Shown here: one piece after another, positions 1 through 9,289 of the stretch
Layout: the number at the start of each line of letters is the position of its first letter
How positions within the stretch are numbered: position 1 is the stretch's first letter
Source: Brevibacillus invocatus
GTDB taxonomy: Bacteria; Bacillota; Bacilli; Brevibacillales; Brevibacillaceae
NCBI RefSeq assembly: GCF_003710915.1
Contig: NZ_RHHR01000015.1
Coordinates: 62,001-126,000 of the forward strand
Reading direction: 5' to 3'
Length of the DNA: 64,000 bases
Notes under the pieces: model-generated
Databases searched by the model: none
What the model saw: only the letters and a program-made list of their open reading frames with translations
What the model was told of the DNA's origin: nothing
Program-made: the position numbers and the translations under genes

Positions 1-866
1 TGCGCCATGTCATAAATACCGCTCAATGGATGCTCGATGCCGTGCAGAGGCATGCTGGCACCACGGCCAGCGAGGGCAAACGGGCTAATCCCGAGTGTGC
101 TGGCCCAAAGCAAGGTGGCACGCGCTTCCGCATGATCCGGCTGCTGGATGGCTTTCAGGGAATGCTCGACGACCAGACGGATCAAGCTTTCGGAAATGCC
201 GTCCTGCACGTGGGTTCCACTGGCGCTGATCAGATAGCTCTCAAATATATGGGAGAAAATATCGGCACTCGCTTCGGCTGTAATGCGTGCTGGAACGGTA
301 AAAGTAAGCTCCGGGTCGAGGATGGCGATTTTCGGGAAGAGGGCAGGACCGTTGAAGGAAGATTTCTCGTGTGTCTCCCAATGCGTCAACACGCTGATGG
401 CGTTGGCTTCGGACCCGGTAGCGGCGACGGTCGGAACGGTTATTAGCGGGAGAGCGCTTTGGACAGGGACCAGCTCCTTGGCGGTACCGAGCGGATTGCC
501 GCGCATGTAATCGTAGATCGGCCGCCCCGAAAGTGCGGCTGCAGCAATGGCTTTGGAAGCATCCATGACCGAACCGCCGCCAACGGCCAGCACAAAATCA
601 CAACCATGCTCACGTGCAAGGGCTGCTCCGGCATCTACGGTAGTCGTACGTGGATTTGGTTCAATTTTATCAAAAAGAATAGCCTCGATATTCGCCGCTT
701 CCAATAGAGCCTGAACACGGGCCAAAAGACCAGTCCGCTTGGCTGCGTTTCCCCCGGTAACGAGCAGGGGCTTGCAGCCTAGGGTTTTCGCTCTCTCGCC
801 CAATTGATTGATTTCCCCAATGCCAAAAAAGATTTGCGTCGGAAAAGAGACCTCAAACGACAACAT
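1..866 (-). CDS. Iron-containing alcohol dehydrogenase (partial, C-terminus outside window)
   Basis: Reading the minus strand from ATG at 866 gives 288 codons that stay open to the window edge. The product looks like a BDH/group III iron-dependent alcohol dehydrogenase, a cytosolic NAD(P)H enzyme interconverting alcohols and aldehydes. Visible motifs are the dinucleotide loop GGGSVMD (about 96-102), PTVAATGSEAN (145-155), and metal ligands D202 and H206 (ADIFSHIFES) plus H275 (LHGIEHPLSG). The last metal histidine, normally in a PHG motif, lies beyond the window. An AGAAGGAA ribosome binding site precedes the ATG. It is divergent from purC and probably unrelated to it. The substrate cannot be told from sequence. 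Confidence 0.9.
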   Translation of the reverse strand, partial: MLSFEVSFPTQIFFGIGEINQLGERAKTLGCKPLLVTGGNAAKRTGLLARVQALLEAANIEAILFDKIEPNPRTTTVDAGAALAREHGCDFVLAVGGGSVMDASKAIAAAALSGRPIYDYMRGNPLGTAKELVPVQSALPLITVPTVAATGSEANAISVLTHWETHEKSSFNGPALFPKIAILDPELTFTVPARITAEASADIFSHIFESYLISASGTHVQDGISESLIRLVVEHSLKAIQQPDHAEARATLLWASTLGISPFALAGRGASMPLHGIEHPLSGIYDMA

Positions 867-1010
867 CTGGATTCCTTCTTTCACTGTAGGTTATACAACG
901 TTAGTTTATCACAAATAGTAGAAAGGAGCGGAAATCAGAGAAGTTCATTGTAGGACGAAAGTGGCATCGATCCCGAATGTTTAAGCAAATGTTAAGATGA
1001 ATTACATATA

Positions 1011-1055
1011 ATTCCCGAACATTTGTCGAAGTTCGTTAACGGAGTTTTCGTTGAT
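1011..1055. promoter_or_regulatory. Candidate PurR operator (paired CGAA boxes) upstream of purC
   Basis: A PurBox-like ATTCCCGAACATTTG (1011-1025) is followed by inverted TTCG cores at 1032-1035 and 1047-1050. The centres of CGAA (1016-1019) and TTCG (1047-1050) are 31 bp apart, close to the spacing of the two PurBoxes in the B. subtilis pur operator, and the second lies just upstream of the -35. A further CCCGAA direct copy is at 973-977 and an inverted TTCG at 1092-1095. Seen: the boxes and spacing. Inferred: PurR binding. Confidence 0.5.
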
Positions 1056-1079
1056 AAATGCGTATGATTATGTTTTAAT
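1051..1079 (+). promoter_or_regulatory. Sigma-A promoter of purC operon
   Basis: TTGATA (1051-1056), 17-bp spacer, TTTAAT (1074-1079). The same -35, spacer length and -10, with nearly the same spacer sequence, recur in front of purH (10794-10822), which strongly supports both as real promoters. No guanine riboswitch was recognised between this site and the gene. Confidence 0.75.
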
Positions 1080-1143
1080 GTATTTGAATCGTTCGTAAAT
1101 TAATCACAACTCAACCTTTTTACTTGGGAAGGTGGCTCCTGCG

Positions 1144-1863
1144 GTGGAAAAACAAGAACAACTATACGAAGGTAAGGCGAAGCGTATTTATCGGACTTCT
1201 GTATCTGATCAATACTGGGTGGAGTACAAAGACGACGCCACAGCATTTAACGGAGAAAAACGGGCTCAAATCACCGGAAAAGGTGAGCTGAACAATCGGA
1301 TTACTGCCATCTTTTTCACGATGCTCAAAGAGCGCGGCATTGACAACCATTTTATCCGCCTGTTGTCAGCGACAGAACAAGTTGTACGTAAAGTAGAGAT
1401 CATTCCATTAGAGGTTGTTGTCCGCAACATCGCCGCAGGTTCCTTGGCGAAGCGATTGGGAATGGCAGAAGGCACCGTCTTGCCGCAACCGGTTGTTGAG
1501 TTCTACTACAAGGATGACGCCTTGGGCGATCCGCTGGTCAATGCTTCCCACATCAAGGTGCTGGGCATTGCGAGTGAAGAGGATCAGGCGACACTCGAAC
1601 GCATGGGTCTTGAAGTCAATGAAGTGCTTCGTCCCTACTTGCGCGAACGAAATATTACCCTGGTCGATTTTAAATTGGAATTTGGAAGAACGCCGGAGGG
1701 AGACATTCTCCTCGCCGATGAAATATCACCGGATACATGCCGGTTCTGGGATTCTGTAACGAATGAAAAGCTGGATAAAGACCGCTTCCGCAGAGATTTG
1801 GGCAATGTAGAGGAAGCGTACCAAGAAATGCTGAAACGATTGGGAGGAGATGTACATGTTTAA
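1144..1863 (+). CDS. purC: Phosphoribosylaminoimidazole-succinocarboxamide synthase (SAICAR synthetase)
   Basis: PurC couples CAIR with aspartate using ATP to give SAICAR, in the cytosolic purine pathway. The N-terminus reads [12 protein letters not shown], the family hallmark, followed by the [12 protein letters not shown] block and a VDFKLEFGR stretch that match B. subtilis PurC. A GTG at 1132 is in frame but sits on top of the GGGAAGG ribosome binding site (1126-1132); GTG at 1144 has proper spacing and gives a 239-aa protein of normal family length, so it is preferred. It is the first gene of the operon here: purE, purK and purB, which precede purC in B. subtilis, are absent. Its 3' end overlaps purS by 8 nt. 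Confidence 0.97.
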   Translation: MEKQEQLYEGKAKRIYRTSVSDQYWVEYKDDATAFNGEKRAQITGKGELNNRITAIFFTMLKERGIDNHFIRLLSATEQVVRKVEIIPLEVVVRNIAAGSLAKRLGMAEGTVLPQPVVEFYYKDDALGDPLVNASHIKVLGIASEEDQATLERMGLEVNEVLRPYLRERNITLVDFKLEFGRTPEGDILLADEISPDTCRFWDSVTNEKLDKDRFRRDLGNVEEAYQEMLKRLGGDVHV

Positions 1864-2104
1864 AGCAGTCGTATACGTAACCTTGCGCGAGAGCGTTTTG
1901 GATCCACAGGGACATGCGGTAAAAGGAGCGTTGAACACGCTTGGTTTCGATGAAGTGAAAAACGTGCGCATCGGGAAGTACATGGAGCTGGAATTGGGAA
2001 CCAATGACCGTGCTCAGGCAGAAGAGCGCGTTCGTGAAATGTGTGAAAAGCTTTTGGCCAATACGGTGGTTGAAGACTATCGCTTTGAGATCGTGGAGGG
2101 CTGA
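1856..2104 (+). CDS. purS: Phosphoribosylformylglycinamidine synthase subunit PurS
   Basis: PurS is the small bridging subunit that joins PurQ and PurL in the Gram-positive FGAM synthase complex. The 82-aa product begins [19 protein letters not shown] and contains VRIGKYMEL and [14 protein letters not shown], both characteristic of PurS. An ATG at 1850 is in frame, but the GGGAGGA site at 1842-1848 fits ATG 1856 better (8-nt spacing) and this start matches the known family N-terminus. It overlaps the end of purC and lies 3 nt before purQ, indicating translational coupling. Confidence 0.97.
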   Translation: MFKAVVYVTLRESVLDPQGHAVKGALNTLGFDEVKNVRIGKYMELELGTNDRAQAEERVREMCEKLLANTVVEDYRFEIVEG

Positions 2105-2107
2105 GTC

Positions 2108-2800
2108 ATGCGAGTAGCCGTTATTGTTTTTCCCGGCTCCAACGCCGACATTGATTTGTATAATGCGGTTGAAGATGTCATGAGTGTGCCGGTAGATTAT
2201 GTGTGGCACTCGGATACGGATCTTTCCGCCTATGACGTGATTTTATTGCCGGGCGGTTTCTCCTATGGAGATTACCTGCGCTGTGGTGCAGTTGCCCAAT
2301 TTTCTCCTGTCATGGAGCAAGTGGTGAAGGCGGCAGAGGAAGGCAAGCTGGTCATGGGGATCTGTAATGGTTTCCAAATCCTCACAGAGTCCGGTCTGCT
2401 GCCTGGAGTTCTGCTGCGCAACCGTTCGCTCAAATTCCGCTGCAAGCTGTCTGCCTTGCGCGTAGAGAACAACGATACAGCTTTCACAAGTGATTATGCA
2501 CAGGGAGAAGAGATTCACATCCCGATCGCGCACGGTGAAGGAAACTACTACTGTGATGAAGAGACGTTAGCCAAGCTGAAAGCGAACAACCAGATCGTGT
2601 TCCGCTATCACGGGGAAAATCCGAATGGCTCACTGGAAGATATCGCCGGGATTGTCAACGAAAAAGGCAACGTGCTGGGCATGATGCCTCACCCGGAGCG
2701 CGCCGTTCATACCTGGATGACATCCGATGACGGTCGCCGCATGTTTACTTCGATCCTGAAGACTTGGAGGGAACGGAACAGTGTCACAACTCACGCATAA
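2108..2800 (+). CDS. purQ: Phosphoribosylformylglycinamidine synthase glutaminase subunit PurQ
   Basis: PurQ is the class I glutamine amidotransferase subunit that hydrolyses glutamine and passes ammonia to PurL. The 230-aa protein has a complete catalytic triad: Cys86 in [10 protein letters not shown] and His195/Glu197 in PHPERAVH. The oxyanion region [12 protein letters not shown] (49-60) is also present. It starts at ATG 2108, three bases after purS, and its last 20 nt overlap the beginning of purL. Length and motifs are those of the small, separate PurQ found in Bacilli, as opposed to the fused PurL of enterobacteria. Confidence 0.98.
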   Translation: MRVAVIVFPGSNADIDLYNAVEDVMSVPVDYVWHSDTDLSAYDVILLPGGFSYGDYLRCGAVAQFSPVMEQVVKAAEEGKLVMGICNGFQILTESGLLPGVLLRNRSLKFRCKLSALRVENNDTAFTSDYAQGEEIHIPIAHGEGNYYCDEETLAKLKANNQIVFRYHGENPNGSLEDIAGIVNEKGNVLGMMPHPERAVHTWMTSDDGRRMFTSILKTWRERNSVTTHA

Positions 2801-5024
2801 AGAACCGACAGCTGAACAAATTGCCGAGCAAAAGCTATATCGTGAAATGGGTCTGACTGACGACGAGTATCAGCGCGTAGTCGACATCATCGGCCGCAAG
2901 CCAAACTGGACAGAGACAGGTCTGTACAGCGTTATGTGGTCGGAGCACTGCTCCTATAAAAACTCCAAGCCTGTCCTGCGCCGCTTCCCGACAAAGGGAC
3001 CACGCGTCTTGCAGGGTCCTGGTGAGGGTGCGGGGATTGTAGACATTGGCGATAACCAAGCCGTCGTCTTTAAAATCGAAAGCCACAACCATCCATCTGC
3101 GATTGAACCTTACCAAGGTGCGGCTACGGGTGTCGGCGGCATCATTCGCGACGTGTTCTCGATGGGTGCGCGTCCGATCGCTGTATTGAACTCGCTTCGT
3201 TTCGGGGAGTTGACCAACCCTCGTGTGAAATACTTGTTTGAGCATGTGGTAGAAGGCATCGCAGGCTACGGCAACTGCATCGGGATTCCGACAGTAGGCG
3301 GAGAAGTCAATTTCGACCCGACCTATGAAGGCAATCCTTTGGTAAACGCGATGTGTGTGGGCCTGATCGACCACGATAAAATTCAAAAAGGTGTCGCCTC
3401 CGGTATCGGAAATCCGGTGATTTACGTAGGTTCCAGCACAGGACGTGACGGGATTCACGGCGCTACCTTTGCCTCCGAAGAGCTGAATGAAGAATCCGAG
3501 AAAAAACGTCCTGCGGTACAAGTGGGCGATCCGTTCATGGAAAAGCTGCTTTTAGAAGCGTGCCTGGAGCTGATCGACACCGGTATCGTCGTAGGGATTC
3601 AGGACATGGGAGCAGCAGGCTTGACCAGCTCCAGCTCCGAGATGGCATCCAAAGCGGGAAACGGGATCGAGATGAATCTCGACCTGGTGCCGCAGCGTGA
3701 AGCGGGCATGTCTGCTTATGAAATGATGCTCTCCGAATCCCAAGAGCGTATGCTCGTTGTAGTAGAGAGCGGCAAAGAGGCAGAAGCGATCGCGATTTTT
3801 GACAAATGGGGCTTGGCTTCTGCGGTCGTGGGTAAAGTAACAGATGACAGCATGCTCCGCCTGCTCCATCAAGGGGAAGTCGTAGCGGAAGTGCCTGTAG
3901 ACAGCCTGGCCGAGGAAGCGCCTGTCTATCACCGTCCGTCTGCTGTTCCTGCTTACTATGAAGCAAACGCGCAGGTTGATGTTGTAGGCGCAATCTCCGA
4001 GCCTTCTGACCTGAACGAAACGCTGAAAAACGTGTTGGCTCAGCCAACAGTTGCCAACAAAGCGTGGGTGTATGAGCAGTACGACCACATCGTACGCGCG
4101 AATACCGCGGTAAAGCCTGGCTCTGACGCAGCTGTTGTCATGGTGCGCGGTACACGCAAGGCTTTGGCGATGAGCACGGATTGCAACGGACGCTACGTCT
4201 ACCTCGATCCGAAAGTGGGCGGCGCGATTGCCGTAGCCGAGTCTGCGCGCAACGTTGTGTGCTCCGGCGCTGAGCCGTTGGCGATCACAGACTGCCTCAA
4301 CTTCGGCAGCCCGGAAAAGCCTGAGGTGTTCTGGCAGTTCGAGAAAGCGTGCGAGGGCATGAGTGAAGCCTGCATAGCTTTGGATTCTCCGGTTATCGGC
4401 GGAAACGTTTCTTTTTACAATGAACGCAGCGGTGACGCTATCTACCCGACCCCTACTGTCGGCATGGTAGGCTTGATCACCGATGTAGACCATATTACAA
4501 CGCAAGATTTCAAGCACGAAGGCGATGCCATCATTTTGCTGGGCGAAACCTTTGCCGAACTGGGCGGCAGCGAGTATCAAAAGCTCGCAACCGGCTCCAT
4601 CTCCGGCCGTCCTCCGCAAATCGATCTGAACAAGGAAGCGGCTGTACAAAAACTGGTTCTGGCTGCCATCCGCAAAGGGCTGGTCAAATCCGCCCACGAC
4701 CTGTCAGAGGGCGGTCTGGGTGTAGCTTTGGCGGAATCCTGCTTCGGCAAGGAATTCGGGGCAGAAGTGGCGCTCGAATCTGTGTTGCGTCCTGATGTAT
4801 TGCTCTTTAGCGAATCGCAATCCCGCATTCTGCTCAGCACGGCGCAAGAGCAGGCAGATGCGGTATTGGCTCTGGCAGCAGAGCTCGGCGTACCAGCGCA
4901 AGTGATCGGCAAAACCGGAGGCAGCAGCCTCGTGGTAAAAGTGAACGGAGCAGAAGCGATCAACGCTTCGATTCAAGAGGTGAAGGCAGCCTGGAAGGAT
5001 GCGATTCCATGTTTGATAAGCTGA
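2781..5024 (+). CDS. purL: Phosphoribosylformylglycinamidine synthase synthetase subunit PurL
   Basis: PurL converts FGAR plus ammonia and ATP to FGAM, working with PurS and PurQ. The 747-aa product is the short type, close to the roughly 740 aa of B. subtilis PurL. The active-site segment [10 protein letters not shown] (His56) lies near the N-terminus, and two AIRS-like halves follow, with glycine-rich ATP/substrate segments such as [12 protein letters not shown] and [12 protein letters not shown]. Translation starts at GTG 2781, preceded by TTGGAGGGAA inside purQ, so the two genes overlap by 20 nt. Its 3' end overlaps purF by 16 nt. Nothing is unusual in the coding sequence. Confidence 0.98.
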   Translation: MSQLTHKEPTAEQIAEQKLYREMGLTDDEYQRVVDIIGRKPNWTETGLYSVMWSEHCSYKNSKPVLRRFPTKGPRVLQGPGEGAGIVDIGDNQAVVFKIESHNHPSAIEPYQGAATGVGGIIRDVFSMGARPIAVLNSLRFGELTNPRVKYLFEHVVEGIAGYGNCIGIPTVGGEVNFDPTYEGNPLVNAMCVGLIDHDKIQKGVASGIGNPVIYVGSSTGRDGIHGATFASEELNEESEKKRPAVQVGDPFMEKLLLEACLELIDTGIVVGIQDMGAAGLTSSSSEMASKAGNGIEMNLDLVPQREAGMSAYEMMLSESQERMLVVVESGKEAEAIAIFDKWGLASAVVGKVTDDSMLRLLHQGEVVAEVPVDSLAEEAPVYHRPSAVPAYYEANAQVDVVGAISEPSDLNETLKNVLAQPTVANKAWVYEQYDHIVRANTAVKPGSDAAVVMVRGTRKALAMSTDCNGRYVYLDPKVGGAIAVAESARNVVCSGAEPLAITDCLNFGSPEKPEVFWQFEKACEGMSEACIALDSPVIGGNVSFYNERSGDAIYPTPTVGMVGLITDVDHITTQDFKHEGDAIILLGETFAELGGSEYQKLATGSISGRPPQIDLNKEAAVQKLVLAAIRKGLVKSAHDLSEGGLGVALAESCFGKEFGAEVALESVLRPDVLLFSESQSRILLSTAQEQADAVLALAAELGVPAQVIGKTGGSSLVVKVNGAEAINASIQEVKAAWKDAIPCLIS

Positions 5025-6427
5025 TCTGGGACAAACTGAATGAAGAATGCGGCGTCTTTGGCATCTACAACCACAATGAAGCGTCTCAATTGACTTATCT
5101 GGGTTTGCACGCCCTCCAGCATCGCGGACAGGAGAGCGCAGGAATCTGCGCCTCCGACGGCGAGAAGTGGTATAAGCATCGTGGTATGGGCTTGGTATCG
5201 GAGGCATTTGGCAAAGGGGATCTGGAAAAATTCCGCGGCCACATCGCCATCGGTCACACTCGCTATACAACGGCTGGATCGAGCAAGATCGAAAATGCTC
5301 AGCCACTGTTTTTCCGCTACGCACAAGGCAGCATGGCAGTCGCGCACAACGGCAATCTGGTCAATGCAGCGGTTTTGAGAAAAGAGCTGGAGGCTAAAGG
5401 CTCCATTTTCCAAACGACCAGCGATACAGAAGTCATTGCCCACTTGATCGCGCGCTCTGAAAGCAGTGATTTGCCTGGAGCGGTGAAGGATGCCCTCCAG
5501 CATATCAAAGGTGCTTATGCGCTTATCGTCATGAACAATCATCAGCTCGTCATTGCGCTCGATCCCAACGGGCTGCGCCCGCTTTCCCTGGGCCGCTTGG
5601 GGGATGCCGTCTGTGTGGCGTCCGAGACCTGCGCCTTTGACATCATCGGAGCTGAGTACTGGCGCGATGTGCAGCCTGGTGAATTGATCGTGATCGATGA
5701 AAACGGCATTACTGAAACCAGCTTTACCGAGAAAACGCAACGTTCGCTCTGCATCTTTGAATATATTTACTTCGCTCGTCCGGACAGCGACATTGACGGA
5801 ATCAATGTGCACATGTCGCGTAAACGTCTGGGCAAGCAGCTTGCGCAGGAATCTCCGATCGAAGCCGATGTCGTCATTGGGGTGCCAGATTCCAGTATCT
5901 CTGCTGCGATCGGGTATGCGGAAGCTACCGGAATCCCGTATGAAATTGGCTTGATCAAAAATCGCTATGTGGGACGCACCTTCATCCAGCCAAGTCAGGA
6001 AATGCGTGAACGCGCTGTATATCTGAAGCTCTCCGCGGTGCGCAAGGTGGTGGAAGGCAAGCGGGTGGTCATGATCGATGACTCCATCGTTCGCGGTACG
6101 ACCAGCAATCGCATCGTTCGCATGCTGCGCGAAGCAGGGGCGAAGGAAGTACATGTACAGATCAGCTCTCCGCCCGTGATGAATCCTTGTTTTTACGGAA
6201 TCGATACCTCCAGTCGCGAAGAACTGATCGCAGCCACCAAATCGGTAGAAGAAATTCGCCAAGCTATCGAAGCTGACAGTCTGTACTTCTTGTCGGTTGA
6301 AGGAATGATCCAAGCGATTGGACGTCAGGATACAGCTCCTAACAACGGACATTGCCTCGCTTGCTTTACAGGACAATATCCGACTGAGATCAATTTTGAA
6401 GAGGCGCTGCCTGCGATGAAATGCTAA
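5009..6427 (+). CDS. purF: Amidophosphoribosyltransferase (glutamine PRPP amidotransferase)
   Basis: PurF performs the committed step, PRPP plus glutamine to phosphoribosylamine. The 472-aa precursor has a 13-residue propeptide ([13 protein letters not shown]) that must be removed to expose the nucleophile Cys14 in CGVFGIY. The Ntn glutaminase domain is followed by a phosphoribosyltransferase domain with the PRPP loop [14 protein letters not shown] (353-366). Cys248, Cys394, Cys449 and Cys452 correspond to the four cysteines that bind the 4Fe-4S cluster of the B. subtilis enzyme, an oxygen-sensitive feature. It overlaps the end of purL, with the ribosome binding site GGAAGGATG inside that gene. 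Confidence 0.98.
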   Translation: MFDKLIWDKLNEECGVFGIYNHNEASQLTYLGLHALQHRGQESAGICASDGEKWYKHRGMGLVSEAFGKGDLEKFRGHIAIGHTRYTTAGSSKIENAQPLFFRYAQGSMAVAHNGNLVNAAVLRKELEAKGSIFQTTSDTEVIAHLIARSESSDLPGAVKDALQHIKGAYALIVMNNHQLVIALDPNGLRPLSLGRLGDAVCVASETCAFDIIGAEYWRDVQPGELIVIDENGITETSFTEKTQRSLCIFEYIYFARPDSDIDGINVHMSRKRLGKQLAQESPIEADVVIGVPDSSISAAIGYAEATGIPYEIGLIKNRYVGRTFIQPSQEMRERAVYLKLSAVRKVVEGKRVVMIDDSIVRGTTSNRIVRMLREAGAKEVHVQISSPPVMNPCFYGIDTSSREELIAATKSVEEIRQAIEADSLYFLSVEGMIQAIGRQDTAPNNGHCLACFTGQYPTEINFEEALPAMKC

Positions 6428-6474
6428 GCAGTGGTTCTGCTTGAGAAAGAAACCACCTCTTAGGGGGAGAAACG

Positions 6475-7515
6475 ATGAGTGAAGCATATAAACAGGCAGG
6501 GGTAGACATCGACGCGGGGAATGAAGCGGTTGAACGGATGAAAAAGCACGTGAAGCGCACGTTCCGTCCCGAAGTGATGACGGATTTGGGCGGCTTCGGC
6601 GCTCTCTTTCGCCTGGATACGAAGAAGTATGAAAAGCCGGTGCTGGTTTCCGGCACGGATGGAGTCGGCACCAAGCTGAAACTCGCCTTTGCAATGGATA
6701 AGCACGACACGATCGGGATCGACGCTGTCGCCATGTGTGTCAATGACGTCGTCGTGCAGGGAGCAGAACCACTCTTTTTCCTGGACTATCTGGCTGTCGA
6801 TAAAGTCATTCCGGAAAAAATTGAAGCCATTGTCAAAGGAATCTCCGATGGCTGCTCCCAGGCAGGCTGCTCCTTGATCGGTGGGGAAACAGCTGAGATG
6901 CCAGGTATGTACGCAGAAGGCGAATACGATATCGCAGGCTTTACTGTCGGTGTGGTAGACGAAGACAAGATGATTACCGGCTCTACGGTTGCAGCTGGCG
7001 ACGTCTTGATCGGTCTTGCATCCAGTGGTGTGCACAGCAACGGTTTTTCATTGGTTCGCAAAGTCCTGCTCGCAGATAAAGGCATGTCTTTGCACGATCA
7101 CGTAGAGGTACTGGGCAAAAAGCTCGGAGAAGAGCTGTTGACGCCAACGCGCATCTACGTGAAGCAGGTCCTGTCGGTTCTGGAAAAGCATGAAGTCAAG
7201 GCATTGGCCCATATCACAGGCGGTGGTTTTACCGAAAACATTCCGCGTGTTCTGCCTGAAGGCACACAAGCGGTGATAGAAGTCGGTTCATGGCCAGTCC
7301 TGCCGATCTTCCAGCTGGTTCAGGAAGCGGGCAGCATTTCGTATCCGGACATGTACAAAACCTTCAATATGGGGATCGGGATGATGCTCGTAGTCAAGCC
7401 AGAGGATGCAGATTCCGTGATTGAGGAATTGAAGCAGCTGGGTGAAGAGCCGTATCGGATTGGCAGCATTCAGGAGGGTGAACGCAAGGTCGTATACAAC
7501 GGGGTGGAATGGTGA
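6475..7515 (+). CDS. purM: Phosphoribosylformylglycinamidine cyclo-ligase (AIR synthetase)
   Basis: PurM closes the imidazole ring, converting FGAM to AIR with ATP. The 346-aa protein carries [11 protein letters not shown] near residue 60, the [16 protein letters not shown] segment and [11 protein letters not shown], all standard for PurM. It starts at ATG 6475 with the strong site TTAGGGGGAG. The 47-nt gap from purF contains an inverted repeat, GTGGTT (6431-6436) with AACCAC (6451-6456), followed by CCTCTT that could pair with the ribosome binding site. Its stop overlaps the purN start by 7 nt. Confidence 0.98.
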   Translation: MSEAYKQAGVDIDAGNEAVERMKKHVKRTFRPEVMTDLGGFGALFRLDTKKYEKPVLVSGTDGVGTKLKLAFAMDKHDTIGIDAVAMCVNDVVVQGAEPLFFLDYLAVDKVIPEKIEAIVKGISDGCSQAGCSLIGGETAEMPGMYAEGEYDIAGFTVGVVDEDKMITGSTVAAGDVLIGLASSGVHSNGFSLVRKVLLADKGMSLHDHVEVLGKKLGEELLTPTRIYVKQVLSVLEKHEVKALAHITGGGFTENIPRVLPEGTQAVIEVGSWPVLPIFQLVQEAGSISYPDMYKTFNMGIGMMLVVKPEDADSVIEELKQLGEEPYRIGSIQEGERKVVYNGVEW

Positions 7516-8126
7516 GAAAGCTAGCCATTTTCGCCTCAGGAAGCGGCTCCAACTTTGAAGCGATTGTCCAGGCTGTACAGCAGGGGCAGCTGCAAGGTGT
7601 GGAAGTAACGCTTTTGGTCTGCGACAAACCCGGTGCAAAGGTATTGGAGCGTGCAGAGCGACTCGGTATCGAGGCTTTTGTGTTCGACCCCAAGGCATAT
7701 GCAGGCAAAGCCGCTTTTGAAGCTGAGATCGTTGCAGAGCTGCAAAAGCGCGGAGTTTCACTGGTCGTTCTGGCGGGCTACATGCGCTTGGTCGGAGAGA
7801 CGTTGCTTCATGCTTACGAAGGGCGTATCATCAATCTGCACCCGTCTCTTTTGCCAGCCTTCACAGGCAAGGACGCCATTGGTCAGGCGCTGGCTTACGG
7901 AGTGAAGGTGACGGGCGTTACGGTTCACTTCGTGGATGCAGGGCTCGATACCGGACCGATTATCGCCCAGCTCCCGGTAGTCGTAGAGGAGAATGACACG
8001 GAGCAAACACTGGCTGGGCGCATTCATCAGGTTGAGCACGGTCTGCTGGTAGAGGTGATCGGCTTGCTGGCAGCAGATCGCGTAAAGCTGGACGGACGAC
8101 AGGTTCGCGTATTACCTGAATCATGA
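7509..8126 (+). CDS. purN: Phosphoribosylglycinamide formyltransferase (GAR transformylase 1)
   Basis: PurN transfers a formyl group from 10-formyl-THF to GAR. The 205-aa product has the phosphate loop [11 protein letters not shown] (9-19) and the catalytic residues Asn109, His111 ([12 protein letters not shown]) and Asp147 ([10 protein letters not shown]), the equivalents of E. coli Asn106, His108 and Asp144. ATG 7509 overlaps the purM stop; a GTG at 7512 is an alternative start. purN ends this purine transcription unit: a strong terminator follows, and purH and purD lie 2.7 kb further on behind their own promoter. Confidence 0.97.
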   Translation: MVRKLAIFASGSGSNFEAIVQAVQQGQLQGVEVTLLVCDKPGAKVLERAERLGIEAFVFDPKAYAGKAAFEAEIVAELQKRGVSLVVLAGYMRLVGETLLHAYEGRIINLHPSLLPAFTGKDAIGQALAYGVKVTGVTVHFVDAGLDTGPIIAQLPVVVEENDTEQTLAGRIHQVEHGLLVEVIGLLAADRVKLDGRQVRVLPES

Positions 8127-8136
8127 TTCTATAAAT

Positions 8137-8183
8137 AGAGGGCAGTCCCAAGGTGTAAGCTTACACGCTGGGGACTGCCCTCT
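8137..8183. terminator. Bidirectional terminator between purN and the convergent Cdd1-like gene
   Basis: Arms AGAGGGCAGTCCC (8137-8149) and GGGACTGCCCTCT (8171-8183) are perfectly complementary, and the loop itself contains the palindrome GTGTAAGCTTACAC, so the stem can extend to over 20 bp. It sits between two convergent genes and can serve both. Confidence 0.85.
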
Positions 8184-8184
8184 T

Positions 8185-8664
8185 CTATATCATTTCCTTT
8201 TTGCCCTCGTACCAGGGGATGGATGGTCTGGTAGCGGGGTAGCCATGTGCTTCGCGATAGCTCTTTCGTTCTGACGTAAAATCAAACCAGCTTTTCTCGC
8301 TTTCCGGGTGATTGGCGTGGTGGACGATACAGCGGAAGCAGTCCTCCAGACAGGGATCATTCCAGTAGCCTGTCAATGCTTCATAGCGGTTGATCAAATC
8401 GGCTCCATCCTCATTTTTGATTTCCGCAAGTGAATAGTAGCCGAGTGAGACCACTCCTTGTGCAACCTTTGGCCCGATCGAGGGGATGGTCTGAAACTCA
8501 GCCAGCGCACGAAGGTATCGGGCACGTACCGCAGACACCTGTAGCGCTTGCTCGATACGATGCACATCCTGCGTGGCAAATTCTTTTAAGGTGAGCCTGG
8601 CTGAGCGCATATTCTTCCGTTCCTCGGGCGTCAGAGGCAGCTTGGGTGCAGTCCTTTGCAACAC
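8185..8664 (-). CDS. Helix-hairpin-helix protein, pathogenicity-locus Cdd1 family
   Basis: A 159-aa protein. After a basic N-terminus it has a helix-hairpin-helix-like segment, IPSIGPKVAQGVVSLGYYSL, then LINRYEALTGYWNDPC and the CFRCIVHHANHP stretch typical of the Cdd1 family. HhH motifs usually bind DNA non-specifically, but no function is established for this family. GTG 8664 is chosen because AGGAG lies 8 nt upstream; longer in-frame starts overlap the upstream dinB-like gene and lack a ribosome binding site. The gene start is 20 nt from the stop of that neighbour, so the two are probably cotranscribed. Confidence 0.75.
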   Translation of the reverse strand: MLQRTAPKLPLTPEERKNMRSARLTLKEFATQDVHRIEQALQVSAVRARYLRALAEFQTIPSIGPKVAQGVVSLGYYSLAEIKNEDGADLINRYEALTGYWNDPCLEDCFRCIVHHANHPESEKSWFDFTSERKSYREAHGYPATRPSIPWYEGKKEMI

Positions 8665-8683
8665 GGTTCTCACTCCTGTCGGC

Positions 8684-9169
8684 TTAATACAAGTCAAACA
8701 TATTGACGTCGTACCCTTTTGTTTTCAAGTAAGTAAACAGCTGCGCACGGTGGTGCTGAGCATGGGTGACGATTTCGATCAGCCATTTGGCCTGTTCAGT
8801 GCCATGCGGCAAGTAAAACGGAGTTGTTTTCTTGTAGAGGAAATCCTCGTCTGATAATGCTTCCATATACGCCTTGAGCTCGTCCAAATCCTGCGTCATC
8901 CGGTTGATCAACGATTCTGGGTCGCGATCACGGGCAAACACGTCCTCCAGACTGCGCACTTCATCCTGACTTTTTTCTTGCAGGATAAGCAGGTCTACCG
9001 CCGGGATCGCGACGAGATGCTGTACCAATTCCAGCAAGCAGCGCATGTTTTCGCGAGGCCGGTACGTCCAGTCCTCAGCCGAAATTTTGCGAATCAGGCC
9101 AGCAGTGGTGTTGGTGATAAGCGCAAGCTCCTCGAACAGGTATTTCTTCATTTCCTTGGCTACGTCCAT
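8684..9169 (-). CDS. DinB/YfiT-family putative metal-dependent protein
   Basis: A 161-aa protein with the four-helix DinB-like pattern: a His in LELVQHLVAIP and the paired THAQHHRAQL near the C-terminus, which supply the metal-binding triad typical of the superfamily. Members include thiol transferases and damage-induced proteins of unknown role, so the reaction is open. ATG 9169 has GGAG nine nt upstream; ATG 9184, in frame, would add five residues without a good site. The gene is divergent from a WYL-domain regulator, a common pairing that suggests regulation by that neighbour. Confidence 0.8.
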   Translation of the reverse strand: MDVAKEMKKYLFEELALITNTTAGLIRKISAEDWTYRPRENMRCLLELVQHLVAIPAVDLLILQEKSQDEVRSLEDVFARDRDPESLINRMTQDLDELKAYMEALSDEDFLYKKTTPFYLPHGTEQAKWLIEIVTHAQHHRAQLFTYLKTKGYDVNMFDLY

Positions 9170-9220
9170 GTTTGATCGCTCCATTCAGGTTTCATTAACT
9201 GCTCTGTCTGCATTCTAGCG

Positions 9221-9243
9221 TATAATAGTGACAAGAATTGTCA
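9221..9243. promoter_or_regulatory. Promoter -10 and palindromic operator before WYL regulator
   Basis: A consensus TATAAT (9221-9226) is followed directly by the perfect inverted repeat TGACAA-GAA-TTGTCA (9229-9243). No convincing -35 is seen at standard spacing. The position over the likely transcription start suggests a repressor site, perhaps autoregulatory and shared with the divergent dinB-like gene. This is inference. Confidence 0.45.
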
Positions 9244-9289
9244 TGGTTATCAAAGAAATTGGCTTGCTGCCAAGATGAGGGGTTCACTC

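Noticed and set aside
1080-1143. Guanine riboswitch in the purC leader, as in B. subtilis
   Set aside because: The conserved xpt-type core (TTTCTACC and the two loop motifs) is not present, and the leader between promoter and start is only about 55-60 nt.
3552-4697. 381-codon minus-strand frame inside purL
   Set aside because: No motif or ribosome site; purL is certain on the other strand.
4973-6694. 573-codon open frame on the minus strand opposite purF and the start of purM
   Set aside because: It spans two genuine pur genes in antisense, lacks a ribosome binding site and any family motif.
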